Source of the DNA: Candidatus Poribacteria bacterium
GTDB taxonomy: Bacteria > Poribacteria > WGA-4E > WGA-3G
Direction of reading: 5' to 3'
Assembly: GCA_028821605.1 (NCBI GenBank)
Contig: JAPPFM010000009.1
Location: forward strand, 97,911-161,910
Length of the DNA: 64,000 nucleotides
Both the position numbers and the translations under genes were made by a program. How positions within the stretch are numbered: the stretch's first letter is position 1; the number at the start of each line of letters is the position of its first letter. Under the pieces are notes generated by a model that had not been told where the DNA came from, made no database searches, and worked only from the letters and a program-made list of their open reading frames with translations. Shown here in pieces: positions 59,150 through 64,000 of this stretch.

Positions 59150-59964
59150 CCCCACGTCTCAAGTCCCAGTAATTTTTTGCCAAGATCGGTGAGGTACGCG
59201 GTTTCTCCCGATTCATGCTCCTTTTCTGGACGCTCGCCACTGAAACCCGCCATACGTTCTTTCCATGCGTTGATGCGGCGTTCGCGTGCCTCTGGATTTG
59301 CTTCTCCTGTTGGGGACATCGTAATGTATTGCGCTACGCGTGGCGCATCGCCGGTATTGATGCCTGCACTATGAGGCAACGCGCTGTGCCAGATAACGAG
59401 ATCGCCTGCTTTTCCGGGTACCGGAACTGCACCGAGTGCCACTAAATCTTGTTGCCTCGGATCGGCATCCTCTGGAAGACTTTTTAGCCATTCATCAATT
59501 TTGTTATGGAACCCCGGTACACAAGTGAACGCGCCCTGGTTGGCTGCAGTATCGGTGAGATAGAGAACACCTTGCACATGGAATCGGACGGGAACCTCCA
59601 CAGACATGTCCCAGTGGAGACCTAAGTTCGTACGTTCAAATTTACCGGGGGCATTGGGGGGACTCATGCTGGCGCGGTCGAAACTTACCCACAGTTTTTC
59701 AGTGCCCCGAATTTCGGAAAAAGCCTGATGCACACGCGGGAATTGGCGAGTTGCCCACAACGCGGGGTGCTGATAGATTTCGACCATAATGCTTTTACGC
59801 GGCGGATCGGGATACCAAGTGTCTGGATCGTCGGCATCCATTTCAAGGAAATCCCAAACAGCCTGTTGTGCCTTCTGTATCAACTCTGGAGGTGCTGCAT
59901 CGTGGATAACGACATAACCGTTCTCTTCCCAGAAAGCGCGATCTTCAGAACTCAAAACTGCCAT
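59146..59964 (-). CDS. Phytanoyl-CoA dioxygenase (PhyH) family protein
   Basis: A 272-residue Fe(II)/2-oxoglutarate oxygenase. LHWDMSVE gives the HxD pair, HSALPHSAGIN the distal histidine, and RVAQYITM the arginine. It couples to the FkbM methyltransferase by ATGA overlap, suggesting a hydroxylation-then-methylation step on one substrate; this link is inferred from the operon. Confidence 0.9.
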   Translation of the reverse strand: MAVLSSEDRAFWEENGYVVIHDAAPPELIQKAQQAVWDFLEMDADDPDTWYPDPPRKSIMVEIYQHPALWATRQFPRVHQAFSEIRGTEKLWVSFDRASMSPPNAPGKFERTNLGLHWDMSVEVPVRFHVQGVLYLTDTAANQGAFTCVPGFHNKIDEWLKSLPEDADPRQQDLVALGAVPVPGKAGDLVIWHSALPHSAGINTGDAPRVAQYITMSPTGEANPEARERRINAWKERMAGFSGERPEKEHESGETAYLTDLGKKLLGLETWG

Positions 59965-60027
59965 TTTCTTCCTCCAATTGTATTGTACGGAAAGTTTTCG
60001 GCGGGAGATTAATATTTCAGTCGTCTT

Positions 60028-60486
60028 TTACCCCAACCGGCGCAAAAATGCTGACAGAAAAATAACTATCAATCCTAAAACCACAGTAAGGTTGAGCCAC
60101 GGTGCTGGTTTCTTCTGAAATACATCAAAAACGGGATATGGGAACGTCAGGACAATTGCTAACGTAAATATTAAAAATACAATGAAAAGTTTGACACCCA
60201 AGACAAGGATGTAAAGTGAGTAATCCGATACAAACGTTCCAGCGGCAGCAATGGAACGTGCTGCTCGAAAGAAGGTGATGAAATTATATAACCCCGATAT
60301 GAGAACGGTTAACAATGCCGTCCAGACGATACCACCGAAACGTCGGAGTGCCGATGAAATCAAAGATTTTGAATCAGCGTGTCGGTTGGCAATCGGGAGA
60401 AAAACAACGCGAAGAAAGAAGAACCCCCCTATCATCAGCACGACCGATCCGACATGTATCCACTGTATCAACGACTTCAGAAACAT
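60028..60486 (-). CDS. CopD-like/DUF4149-type four-helix membrane protein
   Basis: A 152-residue protein with four membrane helices (SLIQWIHVGSVVLMIGGFFFL, GIVWTALLTVLISGLYNFI, YILVLGVKLFIVFLIFTLAI, LTVVLGLIVIFLSAFL, quoted in parts). The first helix has the WIHVGSVVLMIGG signature of the CopD/putative copper-export group, where the histidine could bind metal or haem. There is no partner copper protein nearby. It is probably transcribed alone. Confidence 0.7.
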   Translation of the reverse strand: MFLKSLIQWIHVGSVVLMIGGFFFLRVVFLPIANRHADSKSLISSALRRFGGIVWTALLTVLISGLYNFITFFRAARSIAAAGTFVSDYSLYILVLGVKLFIVFLIFTLAIVLTFPYPVFDVFQKKPAPWLNLTVVLGLIVIFLSAFLRRLG

Positions 60487-60496
60487 CTTTTTTGGA

Positions 60497-60688
60497 GTTA
60501 TCAGTTGTCGGTTATCAGTTATCGGTTAAGAGATGCTTTGCAACGATTTACCTTCCCTGATCGCGCTCCAGGAAGTGGTGAATTGTTACATCAAAATCTC
60601 TTTAACTTTGACCCATAACTCGTCTACAGATACTTTTGTGAATGCGCGAGTTGTTGGTCAAAACCGATAACCGATAACCGATAACTAT
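60497..60688. repeat. Paired heptamer-array element
   Basis: Left arm of TATCAGTTGTCGGTTATCAG-type heptamers, core AGAGATGCTTTGCAACGATT, right arm AACCGATAACCGATAACCGA. It is the longest of the four copies in the window and lies just downstream of the small Cys protein gene. Confidence 0.65.
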
Positions 60689-60927
60689 TACACCACCGGC
60701 TCGCCACCAACGGGGTTAAAACAGGGGCGCGACTGCGTGCAAGCGTCCGGCGACACAAATTGATCGTCCGGACCAACGACTTGCATAGTACAATTGCACC
60801 AGTAATGCGAACCGGGATTGTTTTCAACGAGGTTCGGCAAGTTGCCACCCGGAATGTAAATCGCCTTCGTCCGGAGATACTGGCATATCGGGCGATTAAA
60901 GATCGGAAGTGCTTTTCCTTGTAACAT
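60688..60927 (-). CDS. Small cysteine-containing protein in the molybdopterin-dehydrogenase operon
   Basis: A 79-residue protein. It has cysteines in PICQYLRTK, YWCNCTMQVVG, DACTQ and SRPCF (five in all), which could form a metal site or disulfides. No family was recognised. It starts 12 bases after the stop of the FAD-binding subunit with AAAGGAG upstream, so it is the third gene of the operon (order 61932, 60940, 60688 on the minus strand). A small iron-sulfur or accessory protein is possible, but the usual [2Fe-2S] subunit of this enzyme type has a different pattern. Confidence 0.7.
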   Translation of the reverse strand: MLQGKALPIFNRPICQYLRTKAIYIPGGNLPNLVENNPGSHYWCNCTMQVVGPDDQFVSPDACTQSRPCFNPVGGEPVV

Positions 60928-60939
60928 ATCAATACTCCT

Positions 60940-61920
60940 TTAGCTTGCAGCCATCATTGCGGCTCGACTGACGAGATTCTGTGTTAAGGTTACCTTATAA
61001 GCGTTGTCGTTCAAGGGCTGTGCGTCTTTGACGGCATCGGAACCAGCTTGCTGACTCACAGCGTCGTTAATCATCTTGCCGGTGAGTGCAGCCTCCGCTT
61101 CCTTAGAACGCCAAGGTGCAGGGGCAACACCACCGAGAACGACACTGGCGGCTTCACAGGTCTTCCCGTTCATCTGAAAAACGCCAGCAACGCTCGCCAA
61201 TGCGAAGTCAGGTGCGCCTTTCTCGCGCGCCTTTAGATAGAAACTTCTTGTATTGGGCTTCGGTGTTGGAACGCTAACCTCAACGACAATCTCATTGGGT
61301 TCAAGCACGTTTTCTCGGAACGGATTCGCAGCTGGCAAAGTAAAGAATTCCTCAAGCGACATAGTCTTCTCGCCTTCGGGTCCGACGATCTTAACCGAGG
61401 CACCCAAGGCTATCAACGCTGGTGCGAGATCCGAAGGATGCACGATGTAGACAGGATCACCACCGAGGATCGCATGATATTTGCTCAAGCCATCAACAGC
61501 ATAGCAGGTGTCTCCACCCTTCTTGAGACAATTGGTGGATTCATCTCGATAATACCAGCACCGCGGACGTTGACAGAGATTTCCACCGAGCGTTCCGACG
61601 CTCCGAATCTGTGGTGTCGCGACAGAGACAGCCGCTTGTGCCAGAACAGTATAGTGATGCTGAATCGTCGGATGCATAGCGATGTCAGTAATAGTGGCTA
61701 ACGCGCCGATTTTCAAACCAGATGCATCGGCTTCAATGCTATCCATTCCGGGTAACGTCTTAAGATTAACGAGCGTCTTAGGGGTCTCAATATACTCTTT
61801 GAGCTCCCCAAGCAGATCCGTGCCGCCGGCGATAAGCATAACTTCACCCCACCCGCTTTCACTCAGCAGAGAAGTGACCTGCTCCAGGCTGGTAGCGTTA
61901 ACGTAACTGAATTTTTCCAT
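60940..61920 (-). CDS. FAD-binding subunit of a xanthine/CO-dehydrogenase-type enzyme
   Basis: A 326-residue subunit M. The FAD_binding_5 and CO_deh_flav_C domains are both visible: ALASVSV is not seen, but LIAGGTDLLGELKE is the flavin-binding opening, IRSVGTLGGNLCQRPRCWYYR is the second flavin motif, and DFALASVAGVFQMNGKTCEAASVVLGGVAPAPW marks the C-terminal domain (quoted in parts). It carries electrons between the molybdopterin and [2Fe-2S] centres. The molybdopterin subunit ends 11 bases upstream. The cysteine-rich segment RPRCWYYRDESTNCLKKGG resembles that of 4-hydroxybenzoyl-CoA reductase-type subunits with an extra cluster. Confidence 0.9.
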   Translation of the reverse strand: MEKFSYVNATSLEQVTSLLSESGWGEVMLIAGGTDLLGELKEYIETPKTLVNLKTLPGMDSIEADASGLKIGALATITDIAMHPTIQHHYTVLAQAAVSVATPQIRSVGTLGGNLCQRPRCWYYRDESTNCLKKGGDTCYAVDGLSKYHAILGGDPVYIVHPSDLAPALIALGASVKIVGPEGEKTMSLEEFFTLPAANPFRENVLEPNEIVVEVSVPTPKPNTRSFYLKAREKGAPDFALASVAGVFQMNGKTCEAASVVLGGVAPAPWRSKEAEAALTGKMINDAVSQQAGSDAVKDAQPLNDNAYKVTLTQNLVSRAAMMAAS

Positions 61921-61931
61921 TGCTTACCTCC

Positions 61932-64000
61932 TTATGCCTTCTTCTCGGCAAGTGCGTCAAGAACCTTATCGGGTGTTATCGGTAACGATCGAATCCGTAC
62001 GCCAATCGCATTGTAAACTGCATTCGCGATAGCCCCAGGCGTTGGAATACACGGTGGTTCACCAACACCCGTAACCTTCCGATGCGTATCGAAAACGATG
62101 GATTTAATCTCAGGAATCTCGAAAGTCCCTGGGACTTTGTAATCCTCAAGGTTGGCGTTGAGCATTCGTCCTGTCACCGGATCCATAAACCGCTCTTCAA
62201 GCAATGCTTGACCCAACCCCATAATAACACCGCCGTTAATCTGACTTTCCGTTGTCAATCTGTTAATCGCCAATCCACAGTCCTGAACGGCGACAATTTT
62301 GATAAGTCTGACAGCCCCTGTCTGGGTATCAACTTCAACTTCAGCGAACTGCGTACCTGCAGCACCATTCTGGCGGAGGTCCTCCTCCCAAGTTCCGCCC
62401 TCGCTGATGCTCTCCATACCGAGTTGCCCGGTCGCCTGTTTCCATGTAATGGTCTTTGTCCTATCAGAAACGGCATAGATTGTACCGGTACCGACCCGGA
62501 GATCTGCCACAGGTGCATCTAATAAAGGAGCGATACGTTCAAATAATTTCTGTTTCGCTGCCGCCGCTGCGGTTTTGATGACGGGAGCCACCGAAGGAGT
62601 TGTTTGACTACCACCACTACCACCAGAGGGTAATCCGGGCTGGCTATCGCCAACCGTCACACGGATATCGGTAGTATCAAGACCAAATTCTTCGGCAACA
62701 ATAATCGCAATAACTGTCCGGACACCTGTGCCGATGTCTTGTGTGCCTGTAACGGCTTCAACAGTGCCGTCTGCATTGATAGTGACCCGTGCTTCTGTAC
62801 CGCGACCACCACCACCGCCCCATTGTCCGCTGCCAACACCTATACCGCGCTTCTTCACGCCTGTGCCGGAACCTGGAAGGTTATTACGACGATGCCATCC
62901 AATCTCTTGTGCCCCAAGCGTATATTGCGCTTGACGTACTTCGTTTGGGTCATTGATGCGCCGGAACTCCAATGGATTCATTCCGAGTTTTTCGGCAAGT
63001 TCATCCATCAGGGAATCCATCGCGAAAGCACCCTGCGGGTGTCCAGGCGCACGCATTGCGCGTTGGTTGCCGGCGTTGGTAGCCACATTAACCCGTTCTG
63101 TCCGACTGTTTGGCACATGATAGACGTAGGGTCCTGTGAAACCTGCGCCGCTGGAGATACCCCCTGTACCGTAGCCTTTCATATCGTAAGCGATGAGGCG
63201 TCCGTCGCGTGTTGCTCCCGCCCGCACATTTTGTGTCATTGACGGGCGATTGCCAGCAACGAGGTGCTCCGCTTTCCGCGTTAGCATTAACTTAACTGGC
63301 TTACCGGTAATACGCGCTAATTCAGCGGCAGTATGACCTTCTACACCGGGTCCGAATTTGCTCCCAAATCCGCCACCCATGTGCTCCGTAATGACCCTGA
63401 CCTGGTTTGCAGGTAGTTCAAAGCGTTGTGCGAAATCGTTGCGGACTCCAAACACACCTTGCGTAGATGCCCAAATGGTAAGATTCTGATTATCTTCCCA
63501 TTTTGCGACGTGTCCGTGCGTTTCCAAACAGACGTGTGTCTGAACAGGTGTGTGATAGGTCGCCTCAACCTCAACAGCGGCTTCGGCAAACCCTTCCTCA
63601 ATATTGCCGTCCTCCCGAACACCAGGTTCGCTCTGATTGTTCGCCCAATCTCGGATTTCTGGTGCCCCTTCTGCCATCGCATCTTCTTCCGTGACGACGT
63701 GCGGTAATTCCTCCAAGTCAACACGAATGAGACGGATCGCATCCTTAGCGATGTCATCCGTTTCAGCAGCGACAGCGGCAATTTCTTGACCTTGGTAACG
63801 GAGTTTCTTGCCAACTTCAATCAGCGGAATAACCGCTTTGACACCGGCCAACGCCTCTGCATCGCTCATGTCAACACCCATAACCGTTGCGTGCGCGACT
63901 TCAGAGCGCAAGATGCGTCCGTAAAGCATTCCCGGTTCATTAATATCAAAAGTATACTTCGCTTTTCCAGTGACTTTATCCTTACCGGACAAACGGGTTA
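61932..64000 (-). CDS. Molybdopterin-binding subunit of a xanthine/CO-dehydrogenase-type enzyme (partial)
   Basis: At least 689 codons, open at the right edge. The first visible residues TRLSGKDKVTGKAKYTFDI are the usual opening, preceded in the family by a few residues, so the TTG at 63992 is not the start. LRVGTGTIYA, HMGGGFGSKFGPG (the molybdopterin loop) and NQRAMRAPGHPQGAFAMDSLMDELA belong to the large subunit. The catalytic Glu near the C-terminus is in TGVGEPPCIPTPGAIANAV. It oxidises an N-heterocycle, aldehyde or CO-like substrate. The [2Fe-2S] subunit is not in the window and may lie beyond the edge. Confidence 0.9.
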   Translation of the reverse strand, partial: TRLSGKDKVTGKAKYTFDINEPGMLYGRILRSEVAHATVMGVDMSDAEALAGVKAVIPLIEVGKKLRYQGQEIAAVAAETDDIAKDAIRLIRVDLEELPHVVTEEDAMAEGAPEIRDWANNQSEPGVREDGNIEEGFAEAAVEVEATYHTPVQTHVCLETHGHVAKWEDNQNLTIWASTQGVFGVRNDFAQRFELPANQVRVITEHMGGGFGSKFGPGVEGHTAAELARITGKPVKLMLTRKAEHLVAGNRPSMTQNVRAGATRDGRLIAYDMKGYGTGGISSGAGFTGPYVYHVPNSRTERVNVATNAGNQRAMRAPGHPQGAFAMDSLMDELAEKLGMNPLEFRRINDPNEVRQAQYTLGAQEIGWHRRNNLPGSGTGVKKRGIGVGSGQWGGGGGRGTEARVTINADGTVEAVTGTQDIGTGVRTVIAIIVAEEFGLDTTDIRVTVGDSQPGLPSGGSGGSQTTPSVAPVIKTAAAAAKQKLFERIAPLLDAPVADLRVGTGTIYAVSDRTKTITWKQATGQLGMESISEGGTWEEDLRQNGAAGTQFAEVEVDTQTGAVRLIKIVAVQDCGLAINRLTTESQINGGVIMGLGQALLEERFMDPVTGRMLNANLEDYKVPGTFEIPEIKSIVFDTHRKVTGVGEPPCIPTPGAIANAVYNAIGVRIRSLPITPDKVLDALAEKKA

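Noticed and set aside
60624..60932. A longer minus-strand frame of 102 codons overlapping the small Cys protein
   Set aside because: It is in another frame, lacks a matching ribosome-binding site, and its downstream part consists of heptamer repeat sequence.

Overview
The window looks like a chromosome segment of an uncultivated Gram-negative (diderm) bacterium. The gene content and style fit Candidatus Poribacteria or a close relative. The grounds are several phytanoyl-CoA-dioxygenase-like (PhyH) enzymes, many Gfo/Idh/MocA oxidoreductases and TIM-barrel sugar isomerases, LamG/DUF1080-like secreted proteins, a DUF6785-type membrane protein, dockerin modules, and C-terminal 'PNPFNPETWIPYQL' sorting domains. 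This assignment is inference from recognised families, without a database search. A TonB-dependent receptor and several lipoproteins show there is an outer membrane.

Layout. 1-741: ECF sigma factor cut by the left edge. 1.1-2.5 kb: MOSC protein and a NagB-like deaminase, translationally coupled behind a consensus promoter that leaves almost no leader. 2.6-10 kb: a probable carbohydrate or osmolyte catabolic region (three Gfo/Idh/MocA proteins, PhyH, a TIM-barrel isomerase) with two secreted proteins. 10.2-11.9 kb: ABC transporter pair. 12.2-15.5 kb: tricorn protease homologue. 15.6-16.5 kb: a coiled-coil protein and a fused HigB-HigA-like remnant. 16.8-24.8 kb: divergent acetate kinase, ABC-2 permease, PhyH, isomerase, DUF6785-like protein, another Gfo/Idh/MocA. 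25-29.4 kb: SelA-like PLP enzyme, Mrp ATPase, ThuA-like protein, Gfo/Idh/MocA. 30-35.6 kb: an envelope operon on the minus strand (Cys-rich secreted protein, unknown secreted protein, DUF1573 lipoprotein, formylglycine-enzyme-like lipoprotein, membrane glycosyltransferase). 35.8-39.1 kb: a three-domain redox protein with a near-perfect sigma-54 promoter, palindromic upstream sites and an adjacent sigma-54 activator. 39.6-40.9 kb: an IsrB (HNH-less IscB-type) element directly before a TonB-dependent receptor. 43.3-46.5 kb: isomerase, unknown protein and secreted protein operon. 46.5-50.7 kb: three paralogous secreted proteins with swapped C-terminal modules. 50.9-52.8 kb: SDR and aldo/keto reductase. 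53.5-57.1 kb: a WD40 secreted protein interrupted by one in-frame amber codon. 57.3-60.5 kb: secreted protein, FkbM methyltransferase, PhyH, CopD-like protein. 60.7-64 kb: xanthine/CO-dehydrogenase-type operon, cut by the right edge.

The two strongest unusual signals are these. First, a shared C-terminal tag of the form V-x-P-x-x-K-L-x-x-x-W-x-x-[IVL]-K-x-x-[RK] ends four otherwise different secreted proteins, which may be an undescribed sorting or anchoring signal. Second, a compact sigma-54 circuit controls a metallophosphatase-like/thioredoxin/CcdA fusion. Intergenic space is rich in small palindromic repeats: a 230-bp MITE in two copies, a 132-bp element, paired heptamer arrays, and GTAGGGGC-type palindromes, one of them inside the tricorn coding sequence. 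No tRNA, rRNA or CRISPR array was seen.
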